Shown in pieces: positions 41,784-49,927 of a DNA stretch of 64,000 nt (positions are counted from its first letter, which is position 1; each line of letters starts with the position of its first letter). Made by a program: the position numbers and the translations under genes. The stretch is from positions 248,001 through 312,000 of the forward strand of contig CAZHAX010000001.1 in NCBI GenBank assembly GCA_964530325.1, written 5' to 3'. The notes beneath the pieces are model-generated. The model worked only from the letters and a program-made list of their open reading frames with translations, did no database searches and was not told the DNA's origin. Source of the DNA: CAZHAX01 sp964530325. Lineage in GTDB: Bacteria > Chloroflexota > Anaerolineae > B4-G1.

Positions 41784-42686
41784 ATGAGAGCCGAGAGATG
41801 GCTGTCGATAGGCCTATTCGTGCTCCTGGCGGCGGGGTGCGCTGCCTCGGACCGGTTACCGCCGGAGGGAACCGATGCTCCGGCGCCCACACGCCCTGAG
41901 GCAACGGTAACCTGTACGGCCGCTGGCGCGGCTCAGGACACGCCCACGCCCACTCTGGGAGAGGCTTCTCCCGGCGTCACGGTCACCATAGTGTACGACA
42001 ACAACGTGGGCGACGAGCGTGTACAGACAGCTTGGGGCTTCTCCTGCCTGGTTCAGGGCACAGAGCAAGCCGTTCTGTTCGATACCGGGGGCGACAGTCC
42101 CACACTGTTGAGCAACATGCGTGTCTTGGGACTAGATCCCCACGAAGTCGACGTGGTCGTCATCTCCCACGTGCACGGCGATCACATCGGTGGACTGGCC
42201 GGTTTCCTGGAGGAGAATGGCGACGTGACGGTCTATCTACCCCAGTCCCTACCGCAGGCCACGAAGGACGCGACCAGCGACGCTGGGGCGCAGGTGGTCG
42301 AGGTAGGCGGCCCGGTGCAGATCTGCGAGCACGTCTACTCGACAGGCGAGATGGGCGAGGCGATCAGGGAGCAGTCGCTGATCGTGGAAACGTCAGAGGG
42401 CCTGGTGGTGATCACAGGCTGCGCCCACCCGGGCGTCGTAAGCATCGTGAGACGCGCCAAGGAACTGATGGGCCAGGACGTTCATCTCGTCCTCGGCGGC
42501 TTTCACCTGGGCAGCGCGAGCGAGGCGGAGATCGGAGCTATCGTCGATGCCTTCGTGCAGATGGGAGTGGATCAGGTGGCGCCTTGTCACTGCTCGGGTG
42601 ACGCGGCCCGGAGCCTGTTCGGCGAAGCGTACAGGGATGATTGCATCCTCGCCGGCGCCGGCAGCCGACTGGAGATACCAGAATGA
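41784..42686 (+). CDS. Lipoprotein metallo-beta-lactamase, dihydropterin-synthase-like (COG1237)
   Basis: The 300-residue protein begins with a lipoprotein signal (LSIGLFVLLAAGC). The mature part matches COG1237 metallohydrolases: LFDTGGDSPTLLSNM, VISHVHGDHIGGLAG, ITGCAHPGVVSIVRRAKEL, VLGGFHLG and PCHCSGDAA. The archaeal namesake makes a methanopterin precursor, but no pathway for that is visible here. It is the exported member of a tandem pair and overlaps the next gene at ATGA. Confidence 0.88.
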   Translation: MRAERWLSIGLFVLLAAGCAASDRLPPEGTDAPAPTRPEATVTCTAAGAAQDTPTPTLGEASPGVTVTIVYDNNVGDERVQTAWGFSCLVQGTEQAVLFDTGGDSPTLLSNMRVLGLDPHEVDVVVISHVHGDHIGGLAGFLEENGDVTVYLPQSLPQATKDATSDAGAQVVEVGGPVQICEHVYSTGEMGEAIREQSLIVETSEGLVVITGCAHPGVVSIVRRAKELMGQDVHLVLGGFHLGSASEAEIGAIVDAFVQMGVDQVAPCHCSGDAARSLFGEAYRDDCILAGAGSRLEIPE

Positions 42687-43378
42687 AGCTGCAGGTTGTC
42701 TACGACAACACGTCGCTCTCTCCGCGCCTGGTCTCGAAGTGGGGCTTTGCCTGCCTGGTGAACGACCACCTGCTGTTCGATACCGGCGGCGATGGACCGA
42801 CTCTGTTGGCCAACATGGACGAGATGGGTATCGACCCGGCAGCGGTGGAGGCAGTCGTCCTTTCGCACGCTCACGGCGACCACACCGGAGGGCTGGCAGG
42901 GCTGCTGGGCATGGGGGTCCGTCCCACGGTCTACGTGCTCCCTTCCTTCCGCTCCCGCTTCAAGGCGGAGGTGGATTCGGTGACTGAGGTGGCTGAACTG
43001 GACGGGCCTGCGGAGATCAGGCCCGGGATGCACAGCACGGGGCCAGTGGGATCGCGCCCTGCCGAGCAGGCGCTGGCGGCGGAGAGCGGCGATGGGCTGG
43101 TCGTCGTGACCGGCTGCGCCCATCCCGGCGTGGTGGAGATGGTGCGCCGGGCGAAGGAGAGCGTGGACGGAGAGGTGGCCCTGGTGATTGGGGGCTTCCA
43201 TCTCGGCGACGCCAGCAGAAGGCAGGTTGGCCGAGTCGGCGCCGGCCTGCGCAAGCTCGGCGTGCGGCGGATCGCTCCGTGCCACTGCACGGGGGACAAG
43301 GCAATCAGACTGCTTGCAGAGGAATACGGGGCGGACTGCCTCGAGGTTGGCGTGGGCCGAGTGATAACCTGGGCCTAG
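42683..43378 (+). CDS. Cytoplasmic metallo-beta-lactamase, paralogue of the upstream lipoprotein
   Basis: The 231-residue protein has no signal peptide but the same motifs as its neighbour: LLFDTGGDGPTLLANM, VLSHAHGDHTGGLAG, VTGCAHPGVVEMVRRAKES, VIGGFHLGDAS and PCHCTGDKAI. Metal ligands are complete. Tandem duplication with one copy exported and one internal suggests similar chemistry on two sides of the membrane. Substrate unknown. Confidence 0.88.
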   Translation: MKLQVVYDNTSLSPRLVSKWGFACLVNDHLLFDTGGDGPTLLANMDEMGIDPAAVEAVVLSHAHGDHTGGLAGLLGMGVRPTVYVLPSFRSRFKAEVDSVTEVAELDGPAEIRPGMHSTGPVGSRPAEQALAAESGDGLVVVTGCAHPGVVEMVRRAKESVDGEVALVIGGFHLGDASRRQVGRVGAGLRKLGVRRIAPCHCTGDKAIRLLAEEYGADCLEVGVGRVITWA

Positions 43379-43414
43379 ACTGAGGGGGTTGCCTGCAACG
43401 AGGGAGTAGATTGA

Positions 43415-43651
43415 ATGCCGGTTTACGAGTACCGCTGTCTTGACTGCAAAGAGGAGTTCGAAGCCCTGGTGCGAGGCGAGCATGGAGCTAGCTGCCCACG
43501 GTGTGGAAGCAGTTCGCTGGAGAAGCTGCTCTCCGCCCCGATTGCGTTGAGCGGGCGGACGGCCCGGCAGGCGGGGCGTACCTGCTGCGGCCGAGAGGAG
43601 AGGTGCGATACGCCGCCCTGCTCCCAAGGGAATGGGTGCAGGCGAGCCTAG
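43415..43651 (+). CDS. FmdB-family zinc-ribbon protein
   Basis: The 78-residue protein starts MPVYEYRCLDCKEEFE and has CPRCGSSSLEKLLS, the FmdB-type regulatory zinc ribbon. After residue 50 the sequence becomes Cys-rich (CCGREERCDTPPC). Regulator-like or protein-binding role; uncharacterised. Confidence 0.85.
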   Translation: MPVYEYRCLDCKEEFEALVRGEHGASCPRCGSSSLEKLLSAPIALSGRTARQAGRTCCGREERCDTPPCSQGNGCRRA

Positions 43652-43669
43652 TGATAGGAGGTGATTTGC

Positions 43670-43864
43670 ATGTTTGGAGGTCGTGGAGGTGGAGGTGGCC
43701 GCGGAGGCGGGAGTGGGCCCGGCCGGATGGGCGGTCCCAAGGCTGCTGGGCCGGGTGGCAAGTGCGTCTGCCCCAGCTGTGGGCACAAGGCGGATCACGT
43801 TGCCGGCCAGCCCTGCTACCAGAAGAAGTGCCCCAAGTGCGGCACGAAGATGGCCCGCGCATGA
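43670..43864 (+). CDS. Glycine-rich zinc-ribbon protein
   Basis: The 64-residue protein has a Gly/Arg-rich N-terminal half (FGGRGGGGGRGGG) and a C-terminal zinc ribbon CPSCGHKADHV…CPKCGTKM. An excellent ribosome site, GGAGGTGATTTGC, precedes the ATG at 43670. Similar proteins occur beside DUF5320 and NifX genes; function unknown. It is the last gene of the long plus-strand run that begins at the PadR promoter. Confidence 0.8.
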   Translation: MFGGRGGGGGRGGGSGPGRMGGPKAAGPGGKCVCPSCGHKADHVAGQPCYQKKCPKCGTKMARA

Positions 43865-43926
43865 GCGGCTAGCCGGCGCTGTTCGTATGACGCATAGGCT
43901 GCCGATCCGCACAGAGAGCCTCACGC

Positions 43927-43954
43927 TTGACAGCATTCGCTGACTGGGTAGAAT
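43927..43954 (+). promoter_or_regulatory. Promoter of the ICMT-like gene
   Basis: Perfect TTGACA (43927-43932), 16-bp spacer and TAGAAT (43949-43954), 36 bp before the ATG at 43991. It marks the start of a new transcription unit. Confidence 0.7.
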
Positions 43955-43990
43955 AGCGACTGCGATGCAATTGCAGTAAGGAGCTGTCAA

Positions 43991-44620
43991 ATGTGGATAG
44001 TGCGATTCGCGCTTGTTGGCTCACTGTTCGTGTTCGTCCTTGTCGGCCGCCATGTCTTGAGGCACCGCACCCGGTACCAGAGGTGTCTTGAGAGCGGACC
44101 GTTCAACTACCTGCTCGTGATCGCGTATCAGCTTCTCTGCTACCTGGCAGTCGGCTTGCCATCCGAACCAGACAGAGGGTCGGAGGCAGCCTTCTTCACT
44201 GATCCTCTGGCGAGGACCGGGCTGTCGGTAGTTGGCCTGCTGCTGATTGCCTCGGCCGTTCTGGTGTACGTCATCGCCCTACGGCAGAGGAAGGTGCTCG
44301 GTGGTCAGGATGTCGAAGCGGGGCTTCTTGTGTCGGGTGCCTATCGCTTCTTCAGGCATCCGCTCTACACAGCTGTTGTGTGGATATCACTGGGCCTGCC
44401 TCTCGTGACGCGCAATGTGGACGGACTGATTGCGTTTCCCGCTGTCCTTCTGGCCAACGTTGCCCAGGCGGCAGTGGAAGAGAGCTGCGACGTTGGTGTG
44501 CGTTTTCGGGCCGAGTACAAGGAATACAGGAAGGGAACAAGGATGCTTGGGCCGGTGTGGCTCTGGGCAGGTCTGCTTGCGATCCTCCTGGCTCTGATGG
44601 GGGTCGCGTACCTGCCGTAG
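43991..44620 (+). CDS. Isoprenylcysteine methyltransferase-like membrane protein
   Basis: The 209-residue protein has about five hydrophobic segments and the ICMT/phospholipid methyltransferase signature GAYRFFRHPLYTAVVW, followed by a C-terminal EESCDVGVRFRAEYKEY with the conserved Glu pair. Bacterial members are integral-membrane SAM methyltransferases of unclear substrate. A related domain is fused to a metallohydrolase in the next gene. Confidence 0.85.
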   Translation: MWIVRFALVGSLFVFVLVGRHVLRHRTRYQRCLESGPFNYLLVIAYQLLCYLAVGLPSEPDRGSEAAFFTDPLARTGLSVVGLLLIASAVLVYVIALRQRKVLGGQDVEAGLLVSGAYRFFRHPLYTAVVWISLGLPLVTRNVDGLIAFPAVLLANVAQAAVEESCDVGVRFRAEYKEYRKGTRMLGPVWLWAGLLAILLALMGVAYLP

Positions 44621-44697
44621 CCGGGAGGCGCGCTCTGCAAGGCCCTGTGGGGCGCTGCGCGCGTTCTGTGGCTGCGGTCTCTGGCGCGAGTTCTGGG

Positions 44698-45903
44698 ATG
44701 ACAAAGCAAAGGCAAATGAGCATCTGGGGCATCGGCCCCAAGCTCACGGTGGGCTCGCTTGTCTGCTTCGTCCTGGCGCTTGCCGCGCACTACGCCTGGT
44801 ATCCGCTGTTCGTCATTCGAGGAATACCATACGCCGTCCTATCCGCATGCGGCCTGATCATGGTCTCTGCCGGCATCCCCTTGTGGGTAGCCGCCTCCAG
44901 GGAGGTAGATCGGGCGTTCGAAGCCGGTGAGCTGGCCACTCAGGGCGTCTGCGGCCTGTGCCGTCACCCGATCTACGGGGCTGCCACGTTCTTGGTCGTG
45001 CCCGGGATCCTTCTGTTCTTTCGCTCCTGGATCCTGCTCGCCGTGCCGGTGGCGATGTACGTCCTAGGCCGGTTCCTCGTCCAGCATGAGGAGGCGCACT
45101 TGCGGGAGGAGTTCGGGCAGCCCTATCTTGAGTATGCCGAGAGGGTCAATGCGCTTCTTCCCAGGTTCTGGCGGCTATACAGCACGATGTGGTATCCGGT
45201 CGACACCGGTCAGGTGGCGGAGCGCGTGTACGCGGTCCGGGTGCGGGACGTCAATGCGTTCATCTACACCGACGAAGAGGACACCGTTGCGATCGATGCC
45301 ACCTATGCGGCTGCGCCTCTGCTTGAGGAGCTGAGGAGCCTCCGGATAGCGCCGCAATCAGTCACGCACGTCTTCCTGACTCACGCTGACCTGGATCATG
45401 CCGGTGGCCTGGACGCTTTTCCTAATGCTGAGGTGTACCTTTCCACGGACGAAGAGCAGATGATCGACGGGACAACCGCCAGGTTCTTGGGGCTATATCA
45501 CTGCCCGGTGCTTTCACGCCAGTACCATCTGCTTGAGGCGGGCGAGATCGTTACGGTTGGCGCAATCGAGGTTCAGGCGATCAGCACGCCCGGACACACT
45601 CCTGGGTCGATGTCCTATCTGCTGAATGGCCGAGCGCTCTTCACGGGCGATACGCTTATCCTCCGAAACCGTCAAGCCCGCGCCTTCTATCGTCTCTTCA
45701 ACAATGACACAGCCCTGCAGAAGCAGTCGATCAGGAAGCTGGGCTCCGCGCAAGGGATTGACCTGCTGTGTACGGCCCATACAGGGTGCACGCGAGACTA
45801 CTCACGTGCGATGCGCAGCTGGCGGGGCGAAGCGCATGGTGCGTCCCTGGTGCGTGCCACACGGGATGCGGAGACGGGCGGAAAGGATTGGCGTCAGCAA
45901 TGA
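44698..45903 (+). CDS. Fusion of ICMT-like methyltransferase and metallo-beta-lactamase
   Basis: The 401-residue protein joins two domains. Residues about 10-155 are a four-helix ICMT-type membrane methyltransferase (GVCGLCRHPIYGAATF, HEEAHLREEFGQPYLEY). Residues about 165-390 are a metallo-beta-lactamase with VFLTHADLDHAGGLD, STPGHTPGSMSY, ALFTGDTLIL and a CTAHTGC end where the last His ligand falls. The domain pair is not one I know to be common. The end overlaps the ATPase gene (ATGA). ATGs at 44698 and 44716 are possible starts. Confidence 0.82.
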   Translation: MTKQRQMSIWGIGPKLTVGSLVCFVLALAAHYAWYPLFVIRGIPYAVLSACGLIMVSAGIPLWVAASREVDRAFEAGELATQGVCGLCRHPIYGAATFLVVPGILLFFRSWILLAVPVAMYVLGRFLVQHEEAHLREEFGQPYLEYAERVNALLPRFWRLYSTMWYPVDTGQVAERVYAVRVRDVNAFIYTDEEDTVAIDATYAAAPLLEELRSLRIAPQSVTHVFLTHADLDHAGGLDAFPNAEVYLSTDEEQMIDGTTARFLGLYHCPVLSRQYHLLEAGEIVTVGAIEVQAISTPGHTPGSMSYLLNGRALFTGDTLILRNRQARAFYRLFNNDTALQKQSIRKLGSAQGIDLLCTAHTGCTRDYSRAMRSWRGEAHGASLVRATRDAETGGKDWRQQ

Positions 45904-46787
45904 TCGTCACCGTTGCCAGCGGCAAGGGCGGCACCGGCAAGACGACCGTAGCCGTCAGTCTGGCACTGAGCCTGGCGGCGGCGGACGACTCGGTCACCCC
46001 GCTGCTGCTCGACTGCGACGTGGAGGAGCCGAACGCTGCTCTCTTCCTCGAGAAGCAGCTGCGGCCGCCGGCCGTACGGGAGCGGCGCGATGTAGGGCAG
46101 ATGATTCCGCGGGTCGATCTGGACAAGTGCACCTACTGCGGGCGCTGCGCGGAGGTCTGCCAGTACAACGCTATCGCTGTAGCGGGCAAGAACGTACTTG
46201 TCTTCCCCGAGCTGTGTCACGGCTGTGGCAGCTGTACGCTCAATTGCCCCGAGCAAGCCATCAGTGAGGTGTTGGACGTGACGGGCACCGTGGAGCGCGT
46301 ACAGGGAAGCGTGATCGAGTTTGGGCAGGGTACGATGAACGTGGGTGAGCCGATGGCCGTGCCCATCATTCGTCAACTGAAGGTGTGGGCCATCCCGCCC
46401 GCCGCGGGCAGACGGCCCGTCATCCTGGATGCGCCCCCCGGTACCGCGTGCCCGGTCGTTGAGAGCATGGCTGGAGCCGACTTCGTCCTGCTGGTCACCG
46501 AGCCGACGCCATTCGGCCTGCACGATCTGCGCATGGCCGTCCAGGTCGCTCGCGACGAGCTTGGCTTGCCGGTGGGCGTGGTGGTGAACCGGGATGGCGT
46601 GGGAGACCACGGCGTCGACGAGTACTGCGCTGGGGAGTCGATCCCCATTCTGATGCGCATCCCGCTCGATCGGCGCATCGCTGAGGCCTACTCGGAAGGC
46701 AAGCCGCTGGTAGACGTGCTGCCCCAGTACTGCGGGCGATTCGTCGAGCTCTGGGAGCGGATCGGCTTGCTCAAGACAGCAGACTAG
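45900..46787 (+). CDS. MinD-type ATPase with inserted 2[4Fe-4S] domain
   Basis: The 295-residue protein has a deviant Walker A SGKGGTGKTT near the N-terminus, LLDCDVEEPNAALF, and an inserted ferredoxin domain (about 80-130: CTYCGRCAEVCQ and CHGCGSCTLNCP). LDAPPGTACPVVESM is the Walker B region. Such ATPases (COG1149 type) occur with NifX/NifB and Mrp genes and are thought to move or insert metal clusters. A second, related ATPase lies at 47233, with CooT and a His-tailed protein between them. Confidence 0.92.
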   Translation: MIVTVASGKGGTGKTTVAVSLALSLAAADDSVTPLLLDCDVEEPNAALFLEKQLRPPAVRERRDVGQMIPRVDLDKCTYCGRCAEVCQYNAIAVAGKNVLVFPELCHGCGSCTLNCPEQAISEVLDVTGTVERVQGSVIEFGQGTMNVGEPMAVPIIRQLKVWAIPPAAGRRPVILDAPPGTACPVVESMAGADFVLLVTEPTPFGLHDLRMAVQVARDELGLPVGVVVNRDGVGDHGVDEYCAGESIPILMRIPLDRRIAEAYSEGKPLVDVLPQYCGRFVELWERIGLLKTAD

Positions 46788-46806
46788 CTGGGGAAGGAGG
46801 GTGGAG

Positions 46807-47010
46807 ATGTGTCAGGCAAGGGTGTACCTGGGAGATGAGCTGATCGCTGAGGACGTCACCGGCCTGGAGCGGGCGGATGGGGGCGTGGTCCTGACCAAGT
46901 TCTTCGAAGAGCCCCGGCTGGTTGCCGGCGCCGTCCGCAAGATCGACTTTCTGAAACATCGAGTGCTGCTTCAGCGCATGGAAGAGGTGGGGGATGAGGG
47001 AGATCGATAA
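46807..47010 (+). CDS. cooT: CooT-family nickel-binding protein
   Basis: The 67-residue protein starts MCQARVYLGDEL, with Cys2 as the known nickel-binding residue of the family. Conserved EDVTGLE and KIDFLKHRVLLQ match CooT. The ATG at 46807 has AAGGAGG seven bases upstream. In Rhodospirillum CooT serves CO dehydrogenase; here the likely client is the hydrogenases, since no CODH is in the window (inference). Confidence 0.88.
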   Translation: MCQARVYLGDELIAEDVTGLERADGGVVLTKFFEEPRLVAGAVRKIDFLKHRVLLQRMEEVGDEGDR

Positions 47011-47221
47011 GCTTCGGGTGCTACTGCCTCACTGGATCGAGCACAATGGCGAGCACGCCGCTGAGTTCCGGGGTTGGGCTGAGCGGGCTGGTGCGGCGAA
47101 GGATGCGCTGCTGGACGCTGCACGCCTGCTAGAAGAGGCAAACGTGCGCCTGGGAGAGGCCCTGGAGGGATTGGGCGGCGCGCTTCAGCACGACCAGGAC
47201 CACGAGCACCATCACAGCTGA
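46994..47221 (+). CDS. Small helical protein with His-rich tail
   Basis: The 75-residue protein is mostly helical (LRVLLPHWIEHNGEHAAEFRGWA and a LLEEANVRLGEALE helix) and ends HDQDHEHHHS. The tail and the HxxxHxxxH-like first helix suggest metal binding, probably nickel. It overlaps cooT by 17 bp and resembles in layout the His-tailed chaperone CooJ, but I do not claim homology. Confidence 0.8.
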   Translation: MREIDKLRVLLPHWIEHNGEHAAEFRGWAERAGAAKDALLDAARLLEEANVRLGEALEGLGGALQHDQDHEHHHS

Positions 47222-47232
47222 GACATGTGCGC

Positions 47233-48138
47233 ATGAGACAATTGGTTATTCTGAGCGGCAAGGGAGGCACCGGCAAGACGACGATCGCCGCTGCGCTGGC
47301 CCATCTGGCCTCCCAGAAGCTGCGCATCGTGCTGGCTGACGCGGACGTCGACGCTGCGAACCTGGAACTGGTGCTCGATCCGGCCAGGCAGGAGGAGCAC
47401 GAGTTCAGAAGTGGGCAGGTGGCTGTGATCGACGCGGACAAGTGCGTCGCCTGCGGCACCTGCGAGAGTGTCTGCCGCTTCGGCGCGGCACGTGCTCCTG
47501 AAGAGCCGTTTGTGTACGCTTACCACGTGGATCCCGTGGCCTGCGAGGGGTGCGCCGCCTGCTACTACCAGTGCCCCGGGGAGGCGATCCGCATGGAGGA
47601 GCAGCAGGCCGGGCTCTGGTTTCGGTCCGAAACCCGCTTTGGCCCGCTCTTCCACGCTCACCTCTTCGCCGGGCAGGAGAACTCCGGCAAGCTGGTAACT
47701 CTGGTCAAGCAGCAGGGACGTCTGGTGGCGATCGACAGCGGCGCGGAGTTGCTCCTCGTCGACGGCCCGCCCGGCATCGGCTGCCCGGTCATCTCGGCCA
47801 GCGCCGGCGCGGACATGGCGCTGCTCGTCGTCGAGCCGACCGTCTCCGGTGCACACGACCTGGATCGCATTCTGGGCACCACCAACCACTTCGGTATCCG
47901 CTCCGTGGCGGTGATCAACAAGGCGGACTTGAACCCGGCTCGCTCAGACGAGATCGCGGCGTATTGCGCCGAGCACGGCGTCGAGGTGGTGGGACGGGTT
48001 CCCTACGACGACGTCGTCACCAAGGCGATGGTGCAGGGGCAGCCGGTGACTGATTTCGCGGATGGCCCTGTGAGCCACGCCCTGACCGATGTGTGGGAGC
48101 GGCTGCACGCTTTGCTGCTGGGCGGGGCTGGGGAATGA
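47233..48138 (+). CDS. Second MinD-type ATPase with inserted 2[4Fe-4S] domain
   Basis: The 301-residue protein has SGKGGTGKTT, LADADVDAANLEL, an inserted ferredoxin domain with CVACGTCESVCR and CEGCAACYYQCP, and VDGPPGIGCPVISA. It is the companion of the ATPase at 45900; in other genomes the two are a regular adjacent pair. GTG at 47227 is an alternative start. It is coupled at ATGA to the MIP18-type gene. Confidence 0.92.
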   Translation: MRQLVILSGKGGTGKTTIAAALAHLASQKLRIVLADADVDAANLELVLDPARQEEHEFRSGQVAVIDADKCVACGTCESVCRFGAARAPEEPFVYAYHVDPVACEGCAACYYQCPGEAIRMEEQQAGLWFRSETRFGPLFHAHLFAGQENSGKLVTLVKQQGRLVAIDSGAELLLVDGPPGIGCPVISASAGADMALLVVEPTVSGAHDLDRILGTTNHFGIRSVAVINKADLNPARSDEIAAYCAEHGVEVVGRVPYDDVVTKAMVQGQPVTDFADGPVSHALTDVWERLHALLLGGAGE

Positions 48139-48437
48139 GCGATTCCGGAGCTTTGCTCGATGCTATCAGGGAGCGACTATCCGCAGTCGTCGATCCCGAA
48201 ACCGGCGTGGATGTGGTGCGCATGCGGCTGATCGAGGAGCTTGCCGTGGACGACAGCGGTGTGGTGAGGTACACCTTCCGGCCCTCTTCCCCGTTGTGTC
48301 CCCTGGCAGTACGGCTGGCCCTCTCAATCCGAGAGGCGGTGGCCGGGGTGGAAGGCGTGACCAGCCAGCAGATCGAAGTGGCCGGCTATGTGGGGGCCGA
48401 GGAACTGAATGCTCTGCTGCGGGAGGAGGGGGCGTGA
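48135..48437 (+). CDS. MIP18/DUF59-type Fe-S assembly factor
   Basis: A 100-residue protein of the MIP18 fold: LSAVVDPETGVDVVRMRLIEEL and YTFRPSSPLCPLAVRLA with the conserved Cys. The family assists Fe-S cluster transfer, often with Mrp-type ATPases. It overlaps the radical SAM gene by 4 bp. Confidence 0.88.
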   Translation: MSDSGALLDAIRERLSAVVDPETGVDVVRMRLIEELAVDDSGVVRYTFRPSSPLCPLAVRLALSIREAVAGVEGVTSQQIEVAGYVGAEELNALLREEGA

Positions 48438-49369
48438 TCGCCTTCGGGCCGGTCCCATCGAGGAGACTGGGTCGCAGCCTGGGGATCAACAACATACCGC
48501 CCAAGGTGTGTACCTACTCCTGCGTCTACTGCCAATTGGGCCGCACCGGCACGATGCAGCTGCAGAGGGGCGAGTTCTACCCACCACAGGACGTGGTGAG
48601 CAGCGTCAAGGGGAAGGTCGACGAGGCTGGCCAGGTTGGCGAGCCGATCGATTACCTGACCTTCGTCGCTGACGGCGAGCCGGCGCTGGACGTGAACCTG
48701 GGTCGCGCTATCGAGCAGCTCAAGCCTATGGGGATCAAGATAGCTGTGATCAGCAATGCCTCTCTCATCGCCCGCCCCGATGTGAGGCATGATCTGGCGA
48801 AAGCAGACTGGGTCTCCCTGAAGATCGACTCCGTGCATGAAGAAACCTGGCGCCGGATCAACCGGCCTCACGGCTCGCTGGAGCTGCCCTCGATTCTCGA
48901 GGGTGCTGTCGAGTTCAGCGCAGAGTTCGGGGGGCAGCTGGCGACGGAGACGATGCTCGTCCAGGGTATCAACGATGGGGCGGAGCGTATGGAGGAGGTG
49001 GCTGGCTTCCTGGCCCGCCTGAGGCCGAATGTCTCCTATCTATCCATCCCTATCAGGCCCCCGGCGGAGAAGTGGGTATCCCTGCCGGCCGAAGAGACGA
49101 TCAACCGTGCCTGGCAGGTCCTGCGCGAGCGGGTTGACCGCGTGGAGTACCTGATCGGCTACGAGGGAGACGCCTTCGCCCTCACCGGTGACGTCGAGGA
49201 CGATCTCTTGAGCATCACCTCGGTCCACCCAATGAGAGAGGATGCTGTACGAGAGTTCCTGGCCTCGGCCGGGGCGGACTGGGCAGTTGTGCGCCGGCTG
49301 CTCGATGAGGAGCGCCTGGTCGAGACCCCGTACAGGGGCCAGACGTTTTACTTGAGAAGCCTGTCCTGA
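48434..49369 (+). CDS. Radical SAM protein (COG0731 type)
   Basis: The 311-residue protein has the CxxxCxxC cluster motif CTYSCVYCQ near residue 26, preceded by GPVPSRRLGRSLGINN, and a partial TIM barrel with FVADGEPALD and KIAVISNASL. The C-terminal ~70 residues form a small winged-helix-like region (about 240-311). COG0731 members resemble wybutosine/tRNA-type enzymes but are not assigned. GTG start overlapping the MIP18 stop. Confidence 0.9.
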   Translation: MIAFGPVPSRRLGRSLGINNIPPKVCTYSCVYCQLGRTGTMQLQRGEFYPPQDVVSSVKGKVDEAGQVGEPIDYLTFVADGEPALDVNLGRAIEQLKPMGIKIAVISNASLIARPDVRHDLAKADWVSLKIDSVHEETWRRINRPHGSLELPSILEGAVEFSAEFGGQLATETMLVQGINDGAERMEEVAGFLARLRPNVSYLSIPIRPPAEKWVSLPAEETINRAWQVLRERVDRVEYLIGYEGDAFALTGDVEDDLLSITSVHPMREDAVREFLASAGADWAVVRRLLDEERLVETPYRGQTFYLRSLS

Positions 49370-49424
49370 CTACTTGACGTGCCGTCAGGGCAGATCCTGG
49401 CTCGACAGCCACCAGGAGACCCCG

Positions 49425-49464
49425 TCCCCTGTTCGTTGCGGGGCAGGCGGTCTCCTTCTTTCTG
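49425..49464 (+). terminator. Intrinsic terminator after the radical SAM gene
   Basis: GGAGACC (49425-49431) pairs with GGTCTCC (49449-49455), with an inner CCCC/GGGG stem, followed by TTCTTTCT. It ends the 43.9-49.4 kb transcription unit. Confidence 0.75.
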
Positions 49465-49510
49465 CCTGCAGCACCGGCTCGGCTGCTCGACGCGTGCGGG
49501 CCGGCTTTGG

Positions 49511-49539
49511 TTGTAACGGGGGGTCGATTCGGGTATAAT
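49511..49539 (+). promoter_or_regulatory. Promoter of the hyp/hydrogenase operon
   Basis: TTGTAA (49511-49516), 17-bp spacer and a perfect TATAAT (49534-49539), 46 bp before hypA. Genes from here to about 57.8 kb are closely spaced and probably one operon. Confidence 0.7.
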
Positions 49540-49585
49540 GACGGGCTGACCGGCCGCCGCCCAGTCGACGGCCGGGCCAATACTG

Positions 49586-49927
49586 ATGCACGAGTTGTCC
49601 ATAACCCAGAGCCTCTTGGATGTGGCCCTGCGCCACGCGGAGAAGGCGGAGGCGCAGCGAATCACCCGGCTCAATCTGGTGATCGGCGAGCTGGCCAGTA
49701 TCGTCGACGAATCCGTGCAGTTCTGCTGGGACCTGGTCAGCAAGGGTACCATGGCTGAGGGAGCCGAGCTGAGCTTCGAGAGAGTGCCGGGGCGGCTGCG
49801 CTGTACGGGATGCGGTCGCGAATTCGCACTGGGGGGCCGGGAGTACGTCTGCCCGGACTGCGGACAGAGGCAGGTTGTGGCAGTTGGGGGCGACGATTTC
49901 AGGCTGGAGAGCATTGAGATAGAATGA
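49586..49927 (+). CDS. hypA: Hydrogenase nickel insertion protein HypA
   Basis: HypA delivers nickel to the [NiFe] large subunit with HypB. The 113-residue protein has MHELS with the Ni-binding His2 and four Zn-site cysteines, Cys73/Cys76 in CTGCG and Cys89/Cys92 in CPDCG. It overlaps hypB by 4 bp. Confidence 0.95.
   Translation: MHELSITQSLLDVALRHAEKAEAQRITRLNLVIGELASIVDESVQFCWDLVSKGTMAEGAELSFERVPGRLRCTGCGREFALGGREYVCPDCGQRQVVAVGGDDFRLESIEIE

Noticed and set aside
42587..43990. Minus-strand frame of 467 codons across the metallohydrolase and zinc-ribbon genes
   Set aside because: Overlaps several well-supported plus-strand genes and has low-complexity translation.
46807..47221. CO dehydrogenase locus, suggested by CooT
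   Set aside because: No CODH catalytic subunit is present; the likely clients here are hydrogenases.
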